Source: DATKHR01 sp035510155 (GTDB lineage: Bacteria; Acidobacteriota; Vicinamibacteria; Vicinamibacterales; CAVVIG01). From it: a stretch of 28,433 nt of DNA. The translations under genes and the position numbers were made by a program. The notes under the pieces were generated by a model. The model made no database searches. It saw nothing but the letters and a program-made list of their open reading frames with translations, and was not told where the DNA came from. Shown piece by piece: positions 1 to 6,796 of the stretch (position 1 is its first letter; every line of letters begins with the position of its first letter). The stretch lies in NCBI GenBank assembly GCA_035510155.1, contig DATKHR010000192.1, positions 1 to 28,433 on the forward strand, read 5' to 3'.

Positions 1-615
1 GCTGTTCCCCAGCATTTCGTTCATCCGTCTGATCTCAGTGGACTGATCGGCGTACACGTCCGACGCGAACTTGAACACCGTCTCGTCCTGCGCCGCGCCG
101 TACGATTTGAAGAGGACGTCGACCATGTCGATCGCGCCCTGGTGATGCTTGATCATGCCGACGAGGAACAGCCGGTCGTATTCCGGCCCACGCGCGCGAT
201 CCAACTGGGCCATTTCCTCGTCAGTCAACATGCCCGGCATCAGCATCTCGTGCGTCACACCGTTCACCGTCATCTTGTGGCGCGTCGACGTCGCGTCGGG
301 AACGGGCAAGCCGCGATCACGCAGCCACGTCTGCATCGTGGCGATCTCGTCACGCTGTCCGACGACGATGCGCTCGCAGAGAACCGCGACGTCCGGGCGG
401 GCGGCATGCGAAGGTGCCCAACCGGCCATGATGACGGCCTGCGCGTGATGCGGAATCATACCCGACATGAACTCGACGTCGGCGTCGCTGTACGGCAGTT
501 GCCCGAGCCCGGGCGGCGTCGCGTGGAGACGCGACGAGGCGGCGCGGGTGCAGCCGCCGCCGACCACCGACGCGGCCAGGCATGTCGCGATTGCGAGCCA
601 ACGCTGTTTACTCAT
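1..615 (-). CDS. DUF305 family exported protein (probable lipoprotein), 3' end cut by window edge
   Basis: Read from ATG at 615, the frame stays open to base 1, so 205 codons are present and the C-terminus lies outside. The N-terminus is a short signal peptide ending at a cysteine in VVGGGC, an imperfect lipobox, so outer or inner membrane lipid anchoring is likely but not certain. Two DUF305 repeats are visible. The first is FMSGMIPHHAQAVIMA and the second is FLVGMIKHHQGAIDM; each is a four-helix ferritin-like segment with a His-His pair and several Met residues. DUF305 proteins are extracytoplasmic and are often found near copper-handling genes. The Met/His-rich motifs fit metal binding, but no copper gene is visible here. 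No Shine-Dalgarno precedes the start; a TACGAT box lies 7 bases upstream. Family is confident, function is not. Confidence 0.88.
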   Translation of the reverse strand, partial: MSKQRWLAIATCLAASVVGGGCTRAASSRLHATPPGLGQLPYSDADVEFMSGMIPHHAQAVIMAGWAPSHAARPDVAVLCERIVVGQRDEIATMQTWLRDRGLPVPDATSTRHKMTVNGVTHEMLMPGMLTDEEMAQLDRARGPEYDRLFLVGMIKHHQGAIDMVDVLFKSYGAAQDETVFKFASDVYADQSTEIRRMNEMLGNS

Positions 616-622
616 CTGGAGT

Positions 623-628
623 ATCGTA
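623..628 (-). promoter_or_regulatory. -10 box (TACGAT) for a leaderless DUF305 transcript
   Basis: TACGAT on the minus strand ends 7 bases before the ATG at 615, and no purine-rich ribosome site lies between. Transcription from this box would begin on or next to the start codon. It is one of several such TANNNT-start arrangements in this window; no clear -35 is seen. Confidence 0.4.
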
Positions 629-760
629 ATCGATTCACACAGGGGTCCGGTTGAATCAGCCATCGCCGTGCGTCGAAGACACGGCACCCCGATGGAGCGA
701 GCGGCTCGTCCTCTCCTGCGGCTTCTGGGTGCACAGGCGGAGACTCTCTCGAAAAGTGAC

Positions 761-785
761 GGACCCGCCGGCTGATTGCGGGCCC
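761..785 (-). terminator. Weak terminator-like hairpin downstream of the esterase gene
   Basis: GGACCCGC (761-768) and GCGGGCCC (778-785) can pair with one A-C mismatch around a 9-base loop. Reading leftward from the esterase, the stem is followed by a short T run (CACTTTTC, 751-758). The spacing is loose and the T run short. The rest of 616-808 shows no gene. Confidence 0.3.
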
Positions 786-808
786 GCCCCCGCCGACAAG
801 CCAAGTCG

Positions 809-2083
809 TTACGATTTTGAGACCGGCACGAACGCAATCTGCGCGTAGTGCACGAGAAAATCACGCCACAGAAACCAGTAATGACGACCTGGGATCTCGC
901 GATACGTCGTGTTGAACCCATCCTTCTTGACGAGCTCCGACAGCATCACCGTTCGTTCACGCGCCATGTCGGACGTGCCCGCGCCAAGCCAATAGAACTT
1001 CACACCACCCGCCTTGACGGCCTCGAGTTGCTTCTGAAACGTCTCATCAACGGCCTGCGGACCGGAGCTGAAGACGCCGATGTAGGCGAACTCGCCGGGA
1101 TTGTTGTTCGTGGCGGCAAGCGTGTGTCCGCCCCCCATCGAGAGCCCCGCGATCGCCCGGTCATCCTTTGTGGCGAGCACGCGGAGGCGCTTTTCGACAA
1201 ACGGAATCACGTCCTTGACGAGACTCTCCGGGTACGAGCCGGCGTACGGCTGGGGCGCGCCTCCCCGGCCACCTGGAGCTCCCGCCCGTCCGGCAGTCGC
1301 CTGTTCCGCCTGAACCGGCGGCGGCGCCGGCGCCTGAACGGACTGCCTCGCGGGTGTGGGACCGAACCCGAAACCCTGCGACACCGTTTGCGTGGCGTTG
1401 CCGTTCGGCATGACCACGATCATCGGCTTCGCTTTGCCGGCGGCGATGAGATTGTCCATGATGATGTTCGCGCGGCCCATCGTGAGCCACGCATCTTCGT
1501 CGCCGCCGCCGCCATGCAGCAGGTACAAGACGGGGTACTTCTGGCCGCTCGTTTCGTACCCGGGCGGCGTGTACACCATCATGCGGCGGCTCGCAAGCTT
1601 CAGCGTGGGTGACGGATACCAGAGCGCTTGGACGGTGCCGTGCGGCACATCCTTGAAGTCCCACCACTCGGACTCCGGTCCGGAGATCATCAGCAGATTG
1701 TCGTAGCGCGCGCCGTCGCGCTGCGTCTCCGCGTTGTTCGGATCGAGCGCCTTCACGCCGTCGACCGTGAACCAGTAGCCCCAGAGCTGCGGCGCGAGCG
1801 GACCGATCGTCGTGGACCAGATTCCGGCGTCGTCCTTGGCCATTTTCAGATTGGTGCCGCCGTCCCAGCTGCCGTTGAGCGTCACCTCCGTGGCCTTCGG
1901 CGCCAGAAGGCGGAACGTCACGGTACGGTCCGGATGGATTTCCGGTGAACGCAACGGCGTCGGACGGGCCGCGGCTGCGGGCGACTGAGCAGTCGGGGGC
2001 TGCCGAGCGACGAGCGATGCGGTCATGACTACGCCGATCACTGCGATGATCCCCGACAAACGTGCGCACAGGGAGATGTTCAT
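809..2083 (-). CDS. Secreted esterase D / CE1-type alpha/beta hydrolase with N-terminal E-set domain
   Basis: This 424-residue protein starts with a signal peptide (MNISLCARLSGIIAVIGVVM, cleaved around residues 25-30). An immunoglobulin-like E-set/CBM48-type domain follows (about 45-130: FRLLAPKATEVTLNGSWDG). The alpha/beta hydrolase domain of the enterochelin esterase/feruloyl esterase family comes next (VLYLLHGGGGDEDAW). The nucleophile is Ser315 in GLSMGG, the likely acid is Asp372 and the histidine is His401 in GRHYW. Such enzymes cleave esters of sugars, hydroxycinnamates or siderophores; the substrate cannot be read from sequence. A Pro/Ala/Gly-rich stretch (QAPAPPPVQAE and onward) interrupts the hydrolase fold before the nucleophile. 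The open frame extends to 2611, but signal peptide position, a GAGG site and a TAGAAT box support the start at 2083. Confidence 0.88.
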   Translation of the reverse strand: MNISLCARLSGIIAVIGVVMTASLVARQPPTAQSPAAAARPTPLRSPEIHPDRTVTFRLLAPKATEVTLNGSWDGGTNLKMAKDDAGIWSTTIGPLAPQLWGYWFTVDGVKALDPNNAETQRDGARYDNLLMISGPESEWWDFKDVPHGTVQALWYPSPTLKLASRRMMVYTPPGYETSGQKYPVLYLLHGGGGDEDAWLTMGRANIIMDNLIAAGKAKPMIVVMPNGNATQTVSQGFGFGPTPARQSVQAPAPPPVQAEQATAGRAGAPGGRGGAPQPYAGSYPESLVKDVIPFVEKRLRVLATKDDRAIAGLSMGGGHTLAATNNNPGEFAYIGVFSSGPQAVDETFQKQLEAVKAGGVKFYWLGAGTSDMARERTVMLSELVKKDGFNTTYREIPGRHYWFLWRDFLVHYAQIAFVPVSKS

Positions 2084-2105
2084 AAAGAGGCCTCGCTTGA
2101 CCGGT

Positions 2106-2111
2106 ATTCTA
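2106..2111 (-). promoter_or_regulatory. -10 box (TAGAAT) of the esterase promoter
   Basis: TAGAAT on the minus strand lies 22 bases before the ATG at 2083. It would give a short leader of about 15 bases that contains the GAGG ribosome site. No convincing -35 is seen at 16-18 bases. The remaining divergent spacer (2112-2345) holds no gene I can support. Confidence 0.4.
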
Positions 2112-2345
2112 AATCCAGCAGGACGCGCAGTTGATGCCGGCAAAAGACGAAGAGCTGGCTCCACGGTGTTGGTATGACTGGGAGCCGTGGCGGGCCGGGG
2201 CCGCTGACGATCCGAGAGGTCGCGCGGCGGGTCGGCCGTGATGTCAAGGCTGTGCACGGCGAGGTGCATGCGCTCATCGGTGGGCGCGGCCTGAGCGCAT
2301 CTGACGTCCGCTGCAGCGGCGCATGCGGTGTGGTACCGTGGGCCC

Positions 2346-3287
2346 ATGTCGATCGCCACGACAGTCGATTCCGTTCTGCAATCCATCGGTCGGACACCGG
2401 TCGTCAGACTCCGGCGGGTTGTCCCAAAAGGCGCCGCTGATATCCTCGTCAAGCTGGAGTTCTTCAATCCTACCGGTTCGTACAAAGATCGCATGGCGCT
2501 CGCGATGATCGAAGGCGCCGAGGCCCGCGGTGCTCTCGCTCCCGGCATGCGCGTGGTCGAGTTCACCGGCGGCAGCACCGGCTCGTCGCTCGCGATGGTC
2601 TGTGCGGCCAAAGGCTATCGCTTCGTCGTGCTGTCTTCAGATGCCTTCGCGCGCGAGAAGCTGTTGACGATGCGCGCGTTCGGCGCCGAACTGCGCATGG
2701 TGCCGAGCGACGGCGGGAAAGTGACGCCCGCGTTGTTCGAACGGTTCAAGACCGAGATTGCGTCGCTTGCGAGCGAGCCCGGGACCTTTTGGACGGATCA
2801 GTTCCACAACGAAGACGCCATCGCCGGCTACATGGGCATCGGGCGCGAGTTGTTGGAACAGACCGGAGGACGAATCGACGCGTTTTGCGGCGCCGTCGGC
2901 ACCGGCGGCATGTTGAGAGGCGTCTCGCGAGCGCTCCGCGAGCGCGCTGGAGGTGTGCGCATCGTCGCGCTTGAACCGTCATCGTCGCCAGCTCTGAGCC
3001 AAGGGCGAGGCGGTGCTCATGGCGTTGAAGGCATCGGCACCGGCAGCGTGCCGCCCCACATGGCCGATCGGCCTTACGATGAGGTTCGAGCCGTTGATGA
3101 AAGCGAAGCCCGGGCCATGGCGAAGCGGCTGGCGCGGGAGGAGGGGCTGCTGGTCGGCACGTCGAGCGGGCTGAACATCGCAGCGGCCGTGCAACTCGCG
3201 CGGGAATCAGGTCCCGGTCGGGTCGTGGCGACAGTCGCCGTCGATACGGGATTGAAGTACTTGGCCGGCGATCTGTTCGCCGAATGA
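2346..3287 (+). CDS. PLP-dependent cysteine synthase / cystathionine beta-synthase family enzyme
   Basis: This 313-residue fold-type II PLP enzyme has the usual length of CysK/CysM. The internal-aldimine lysine is Lys47 in FFNPTGSYKDRMA, where CysK has NPGGSIKDR. The substrate loop reads TGGSTGSSLAM (CysK: TSGNTG). The phosphate cradle is GAVGTGGMLRG and the ring-nitrogen serine lies in VGTSSGLN. The Gly-Ser-Tyr before the lysine and the altered loop depart from housekeeping CysK. The substrate may therefore be O-phosphoserine, O-acetylserine or another beta-substituted amino acid. Start ATG 2346 has no Shine-Dalgarno; a weak TACCGT box ends 6 bases upstream. No serine acetyltransferase or sulfur gene is adjacent. 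Family is confident, the exact reaction is open. Confidence 0.88.
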   Translation: MSIATTVDSVLQSIGRTPVVRLRRVVPKGAADILVKLEFFNPTGSYKDRMALAMIEGAEARGALAPGMRVVEFTGGSTGSSLAMVCAAKGYRFVVLSSDAFAREKLLTMRAFGAELRMVPSDGGKVTPALFERFKTEIASLASEPGTFWTDQFHNEDAIAGYMGIGRELLEQTGGRIDAFCGAVGTGGMLRGVSRALRERAGGVRIVALEPSSSPALSQGRGGAHGVEGIGTGSVPPHMADRPYDEVRAVDESEARAMAKRLAREEGLLVGTSSGLNIAAAVQLARESGPGRVVATVAVDTGLKYLAGDLFAE

Positions 3288-3384
3288 GGCGCCTACGCCC
3301 GCAAGACATACTAAAACAATAGTCACTACCAATTGCGATGCTCAAACCTGGTTCCGTGGCTCGGTCCACGCGGCCGGTCAGCCG

Positions 3385-3390
3385 TATAAT
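3385..3390 (+). promoter_or_regulatory. Consensus -10 box (TATAAT) placed for leaderless transcription of the HxlR gene
   Basis: A perfect TATAAT ends 6 bases before the GTG at 3397, so the transcript should start on the start codon. No ribosome site precedes the GTG. A good -35 is not visible at 17 bases. Farther upstream, TACTA (3309-3313) and TAGT (3320-3323) form a small inverted repeat that could be an autoregulatory HxlR site. Confidence 0.6.
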
Positions 3391-3396
3391 GGATGG

Positions 3397-3969
3397 GTGC
3401 CGAGGCAATACGGCCAAGAGTGTCCGGTCGCCAAGTCGCTGGAATTCCTCGGCGAGCGATGGACGCTGCTCATCGTTCGCGACCTCTTTACAGGCCCGAA
3501 GAAGTTCCACGATCTCCTGACATCCCTCAAGGGCGTTGCGCCAGGCGTCCTGTCGCACCGGCTCAAAGTGCTGGAGGATCACGCGGTTATCAAGCGCCGC
3601 CTGTACTCCGAGCATCCGCCCCGGGCCGAGTACACGCTGACCGAGCGAGGCGTCGGGTTGCGCGCGGCCATCCGCGCCCTCGCCATCTGGGGCGCTCGCC
3701 ACTTGGACGCCGGGCTGACGCTCGTCCACAACCGCTGCGACGGCGCGATCGAAATGGCGTACTACTGCCCGTCGTGCAATGAGCTGATTGCCGCCGGGGC
3801 GGCGAGTTATCGCCACACGAAGACCGTTGCCGCGGCACATGACCATCGCCATCCGGAACACGCCGCCGATCCGCGTGCGGGCGAATCGACCCCGCAGAGA
3901 AGCAGACGTTCACGCCCTCGCTCCCGCCTCCGCGGCCGTCGGATCGGATCCGGCACCACCGTCGATTAG
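3397..3969 (+). CDS. HxlR-family winged-helix regulator with N-terminal Cys and C-terminal zinc-ribbon-like motif
   Basis: This protein has 190 residues from GTG 3397. Residues 8-100 form the HxlR winged helix: ECPVAKSLEFLGERWTLLIVRDL, then GVLSHRLKVLEDHAVIKRR, then a YTLTERG wing. Cys9, in the CPV motif, is the conserved cysteine that senses thiol stress in HxlR members such as YodB and HypR. After the domain, His111, Cys114, Cys124 and Cys127 give an HxxC...CxxC arrangement like a small zinc ribbon. The tail from about 150 is Arg/Ser-rich and low in complexity. The gene lies just upstream of the MaoC gene, whose promoter carries a palindrome of TACT/AGTA half-sites, a plausible target. The downstream gap 3970-4107 holds that promoter. 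Whether it senses electrophiles is inference from family knowledge. Confidence 0.85.
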   Translation: MPRQYGQECPVAKSLEFLGERWTLLIVRDLFTGPKKFHDLLTSLKGVAPGVLSHRLKVLEDHAVIKRRLYSEHPPRAEYTLTERGVGLRAAIRALAIWGARHLDAGLTLVHNRCDGAIEMAYYCPSCNELIAAGAASYRHTKTVAAAHDHRHPEHAADPRAGESTPQRSRRSRPRSRLRGRRIGSGTTVD

Positions 3970-4070
3970 TCCCGAAGCACCTGAGACTCGTCGCAATCAG
4001 CGGTCGGCGTCCGGCGCCCGGCGCTGACCGTTAAACGGCCGGACGGATGCGCCTGAACCGCGCGAGCTTG

Positions 4071-4107
4071 TTGACCGTCAGTAACTACTAATATAGTATC
4101 TACTGAC
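4071..4107 (+). promoter_or_regulatory. Promoter and palindromic operator abutting the MaoC start codon
   Basis: TTGACC (4071-4076) and TAGTAT (4094-4099) are 17 bases apart and would start transcription at about the ATG 4108. The same stretch is a 31-base interrupted palindrome. The outer arms are GTCAGTA (4077-4083) and TACTGAC (4101-4107); the inner arms are TACTA (4086-4090) and TAGTA (4094-4098). It reads as four AGTA/TACT half-sites over the spacer and -10. Bound protein should block the promoter. TACT/AGTA inverted repeats resemble boxes known for HxlR-type repressors such as YodB, and an HxlR gene lies directly upstream. Confidence 0.65.
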
Positions 4108-4596
4108 ATGACGGCATCGTCGGACACATCGGAGCGGCTTCATCTCGACGACCTGCGGGTCGGCCAGCGATTCGTCAGCGCCGCGCGTCGCGTGGATGCC
4201 GCGGAGATCGTCAGGTTTGCGGCCGAGTTCGATCCTCAACCCTTCCACGTCGACGCCGAGGCGGCGAAAGCCACGCGCTTCGAAGGGCTGGTGGCAAGCG
4301 GTTGGCACACGGCGGCGATCACGATGCGCCTGCTGGTCGAGGGCGGGGCGCCGATCGCCGGTGGGATTGTTGGTGTGGGCGGTGAGATCTCGTGGGCTTA
4401 TCCCGTACGCCCGGGCGATACGTTGAACGTGCACAGCGAGGTGGTTCAGATCGTCCCGTCTCGATCGCGCCCCGATCGAGGCACCGTGACGATCAGAAGC
4501 GAGACGCGGAACCAAGATGGAACGGTCGTTCAGATATTCGTCGGAACAATCGTTGTGCCGCGAAGACCGCGGCAGCAGTCGGGAGGAACATCATGA
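4108..4596 (+). CDS. MaoC-like hot-dog dehydratase / (R)-specific enoyl-CoA hydratase family
   Basis: A single MaoC hot-dog domain fills this 162-residue protein, matching single-domain family members. The hydratase motif is clear: FAAEFDPQPFHVD, with Asp42 and His47 as the predicted catalytic pair. SGWHTAAITMRLLVEG (about 67-82) and VGGEISWAYPVRPGDTL (about 90-106) are typical of the family. It probably hydrates or dehydrates an acyl-CoA, in fatty acid or related acyl metabolism, in the cytosol. The start codon directly follows the operator palindrome, and there is no ribosome site, so the mRNA is probably leaderless. Its stop overlaps the start of the next gene (ATGA, 4593-4596). No other beta-oxidation gene is nearby, so the pathway is unclear. 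Confidence 0.88.
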   Translation: MTASSDTSERLHLDDLRVGQRFVSAARRVDAAEIVRFAAEFDPQPFHVDAEAAKATRFEGLVASGWHTAAITMRLLVEGGAPIAGGIVGVGGEISWAYPVRPGDTLNVHSEVVQIVPSRSRPDRGTVTIRSETRNQDGTVVQIFVGTIVVPRRPRQQSGGTS

Positions 4597-5063
4597 GAAC
4601 GCAGGCCATGCGCGCGTCGGGACTCGCGTTGGCATCAGTGATCGCTCTGCCGGCAATCGGGGCGGCACAGCTGCCTATTCGGCACTACACTCCGGGCGCA
4701 ACGTCCAAGGTCGACGTCAAGCGGCTCTGCTCGGCTGAGTTCGCAACAGCGGTCAAGCCGATCGCGAAGTGGCAGAGAGAGGAAGCGCTGACGCGGTACG
4801 GCATTCGGCCCGACGGCTACAGCGGCGACGTCGAGCGCCTGATTCCCGTGTCCCTCGGCGGCAGCAACGATCCGGACAATCTCTTTCCGTTTCACGCAAG
4901 CGGCGAGTACACGGTAGGCGCGATGAACCAGTTGGCCGCCCACCTGCATCAGCTGGTCTGCGATGGAAAGCTCCCGCTGAAAGATGCCCAGGACGCCTTC
5001 AAGAAAGACTGGACCAGAGCGTACAAGCAGTACCTGCCATCGCTCAGCGCACCGGGACATTGA
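4593..5063 (+). CDS. Secreted small protein with degenerate HNH-like motif
   Basis: This 156-residue protein starts with a cleavable signal peptide (hydrophobic 8-24, cut near GAAQ). Residues 76-94 read YSGDVERLIPVSLGGSNDP and continue DNLFP. The layout matches the HNH-like motif of small exported proteins (DHLIPxxxGG, then N and NLWP). Here the His of the DH pair is replaced by Arg82, so nuclease activity through the usual HNH site is doubtful. The C-terminus is helical, with a CDGKLPLKDAQDAFKKDW segment typical of such proteins. Cys residues near 50 and 128 could form a disulfide. A good ribosome site (GGGAGGA, 4581-4587) and the 4-base overlap with the MaoC gene indicate translational coupling. 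Its function is unknown. Confidence 0.75.
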   Translation: MRTQAMRASGLALASVIALPAIGAAQLPIRHYTPGATSKVDVKRLCSAEFATAVKPIAKWQREEALTRYGIRPDGYSGDVERLIPVSLGGSNDPDNLFPFHASGEYTVGAMNQLAAHLHQLVCDGKLPLKDAQDAFKKDWTRAYKQYLPSLSAPGH

Positions 5064-5074
5064 GCGGCGCGCGC

Positions 5075-5080
5075 TACAAT
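5075..5080 (+). promoter_or_regulatory. -10 box (TACAAT) for the secreted VOC gene
   Basis: TACAAT lies just after the stop of the preceding gene and 58 bases before the ATG at 5139. The intervening leader is very GC-rich and can form a GGGCA/TGCCC hairpin around 5103-5115. No good -35 is seen, so this is only a candidate. Confidence 0.35.
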
Positions 5081-5138
5081 GGCCTTCCTTTCGCCCCGGG
5101 GGGGCAGACTGCCCTGGGGCCCTTCCTTCGAGGTGGTC

Positions 5139-5624
5139 ATGCGTAGCGTCGCACTGTTCGTGGCCGGTCTACTTGTCGGAGGGATGATGCAACCGGGCAT
5201 CGCGGAGACCCGACGGCTCCCGGGAGTGAGCCTCAATCACGTGCTGATCCGCGTCGAGAATCTCGACGCGGCCAAACGCTTCTACATGGACAAATACGGG
5301 TTCCCGGAAGCGTTTTCCGTCCAGCGCGCGGGCGGCTCGCCGCAGTTCACCTACCTGCAGATCAGCCGCGATACGTTCCTGGAGCTGCAGCCCGCGACTC
5401 CAGACAGCCCGCCTGGCTTTGGACACATCGGCCTGCAGGTCGAGAACCTCGACGACGCCGTGCGGGTCCTGCGGGACCGCGGCGTGAATCCACGCGACCC
5501 TTCCGTGAGCGAACGCACACTGGCCAGAATCAGCGTGAGTCAAGGCACACCGGGCGTGACCTTCGAATTGCTTGAATTCCCGCCGGAGTCTCTCGGCAGA
5601 AAGGCCATAAATTCGTGGAAGTAA
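5139..5624 (+). CDS. Exported VOC-superfamily (glyoxalase/bleomycin-resistance fold) protein
   Basis: Starting at ATG 5139 behind a GAGG site, this 161-residue protein opens with a signal sequence (MRSVALFVAGLLVGG). A complete vicinal-oxygen-chelate module follows: VSLNHVLIRVENLDAAKRFYMDKYGF, then FLELQPATPDSPPGFGHIGLQVENLDDAVRVLRDRG, then VTFELLEFPPESLG. The two beta-alpha-beta-beta-beta units and the metal-ligand positions (His near the first strand, Glu at FLELQ, His in FGHIGL, Glu at ELLEF) are kept. It may therefore bind a divalent metal. VOC proteins are usually cytosolic, so the export signal is notable. Substrate is unknown. The frame is open upstream to 5079, but that extension would be an unlikely GC-rich leader. 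Confidence 0.82.
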   Translation: MRSVALFVAGLLVGGMMQPGIAETRRLPGVSLNHVLIRVENLDAAKRFYMDKYGFPEAFSVQRAGGSPQFTYLQISRDTFLELQPATPDSPPGFGHIGLQVENLDDAVRVLRDRGVNPRDPSVSERTLARISVSQGTPGVTFELLEFPPESLGRKAINSWK

Positions 5625-5628
5625 CCAC

Positions 5629-5674
5629 TAGTCAAATATTTTAATTTGACTAATCAAATACCTTCTGCTATGCT
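5629..5674 (+). promoter_or_regulatory. Promoter with AT-rich triple half-site operator upstream of riboswitch and SPFH gene
   Basis: TTGACT (5646-5651) and TATGCT (5669-5674) are 17 bases apart, predicting a start near 5681, just before the riboswitch. TAGTCAAAT (5629-5637) and ATTTGACTA (5644-5652) are a perfect 9-base inverted repeat with a 6-base spacer. A third TCAAAT half-site (5654-5659) forms another inverted repeat with ATTTGA (5644-5649). The half-sites cover the -35 and spacer, so a repressor is likely. The binding protein is not identifiable. Confidence 0.75.
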
Positions 5675-5685
5675 GTCTGTTGCCT

Positions 5686-5836
5686 AAGACGCCTTGACCG
5701 GCGTCGCGGGGGACCCAACGGCGCGATTCACGCGCACAGGGGCGAATTCACCGCGGCCTGCGCGCCAACAGTGGCGCGGGCTTCGGCGGACGAGGACTCC
5801 AACCTCGAGCCCGTCAGCTAACCCCGCCGGCGATTG
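5686..5836 (+). promoter_or_regulatory. ydaO/yuaA-type c-di-AMP riboswitch
   Basis: The leader has the conserved pieces of the ydaO class in the right order. These are CGCC (5690-5693) pairing with GGCG (5829-5832), and GCGGGG (5706-5711) pairing with CCCCGC (5822-5827). GGGGGACCCAA, GGGGCGAATTC (5739-5749) and AGCCCGTCAGCTAAC (5808-5822) follow in order. The last closely matches the family signature CCCGACAGCTAAC. Internal hairpins are CGCGCCA/TGGCGCG (5761-5778) and CGAGG/CCTCG (5791-5807). The predicted transcript starts about 9 bases upstream. The ribosome site GGAG (5836-5839) sits directly behind the closing stem and no separate terminator is visible, so control of translation is likely. 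ydaO switches usually turn expression off when c-di-AMP binds. Confidence 0.88.
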
Positions 5837-5845
5837 GAGCCTATC

Positions 5846-6796
5846 GTGACCCGCACGGGCCTTCTTTCCCCGGTCGCAGCCCCGGCTCGAGTCCCTCTCT
5901 CCTTCGAGAACTTTGGCGCCGCTCTATTGCTGCTCGGAGGTGTAGCGACCCTGACCTGGTTTCTCGGATCGGCGAACCCGTTCACGCCGGCAGGCTACGT
6001 TGGCTACCTCACGAAAGGCGCGATCATCGGCCGATCGCACTTCTACGGCATCCAGCGCGGGCCGATCTCGTCCGGCCGCACGTGGCTCCTCGACGTCACC
6101 AACGTCAGCGTCACGCCGTACACGTACACGGAAGACTTCACGGGCGACGAAGCAGTCCTGAGCCGCGACAACCTGAAGATTGCCTTCCGTGTGCACACGG
6201 TCTGGCGCGTGGACGACAGCCGCGTACCGCTGTTCATGGAGCGCTACAGCACGACGGTCGGCCACTCGAGCGGTCATGACATCGAGAAAGACCCCGATGC
6301 CATCGTCAAAGTCGCCTACGGCAACTTCGTGCGGGAGCCGCTCAGAACGTTCGCGCGCGACGAAGTGCAGCGGCGGAACGGTCTCGAAGTGAAGGACGCG
6401 CTCATCCCGATCGGCGACGCCGTGCTCGCTCGAATTCGAACCTACGCCGAAGGCAGCCCGTTCGTCATCACGAGCGTGGTGGTCGGCAACGTGCAGTACC
6501 CCGCAGAGGTCGCGGATGCTGTCGCGCGGAAGTTGGCCGCCACGCAGGAGCTCCAGCGGAAGGACACGGAGATCGAGATCGAGCGCAAGGAGCGGACCAA
6601 GCGCGAGGTGCAGGCGCAAGGGATCGCCAACGCGATGGAGATCATCCGTGGTCAGCTGAGCCCGATGTACGTCCAGCACGAAGCCATCGAGGCGCAGAAG
6701 GCTACGGTGAACTCGCCGAACCATACGGTCGTGTACATCCCGGTCGGTCCGATGGGGGTCCCGTTGACCGGGACGTTCAGCGCGGCGGCGAAATGA
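5846..6796 (+). CDS. SPFH/band 7 domain membrane protein under a c-di-AMP riboswitch
   Basis: GTG 5846 follows GGAG by 6 bases; a TTG at 5834 would lie inside the riboswitch stem. The 316-residue protein has a short cytosolic N-terminus and one membrane segment (about 23-41, FGAALLLLGGVATLTWFLG). An SPFH/prohibitin-like domain follows (about 50-225; FTPAGYVGYLTKG, TEDFTGDEAVLSRDNLKIAFRVHTVWRV). A charged helical segment comes next (about 230-275; QRKDTEIEIERKERTKREVQ) that should mediate oligomerisation. The C-terminus ends in VVYIPVGPMGVPLTG. SPFH proteins form membrane rings that organise proteases or membrane domains. No NfeD or FtsH partner is adjacent. The riboswitch suggests a role linked to osmotic or envelope stress; that link is inference. 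Its 3' end overlaps the convergent Mug gene by 20 bases. Confidence 0.87.
   Translation: MTRTGLLSPVAAPARVPLSFENFGAALLLLGGVATLTWFLGSANPFTPAGYVGYLTKGAIIGRSHFYGIQRGPISSGRTWLLDVTNVSVTPYTYTEDFTGDEAVLSRDNLKIAFRVHTVWRVDDSRVPLFMERYSTTVGHSSGHDIEKDPDAIVKVAYGNFVREPLRTFARDEVQRRNGLEVKDALIPIGDAVLARIRTYAEGSPFVITSVVVGNVQYPAEVADAVARKLAATQELQRKDTEIEIERKERTKREVQAQGIANAMEIIRGQLSPMYVQHEAIEAQKATVNSPNHTVVYIPVGPMGVPLTGTFSAAAK

Noticed and set aside
2084..2611. N-terminal extension of the esterase
   Set aside because: It would precede the signal peptide, overlap the PLP enzyme gene and span the promoter.
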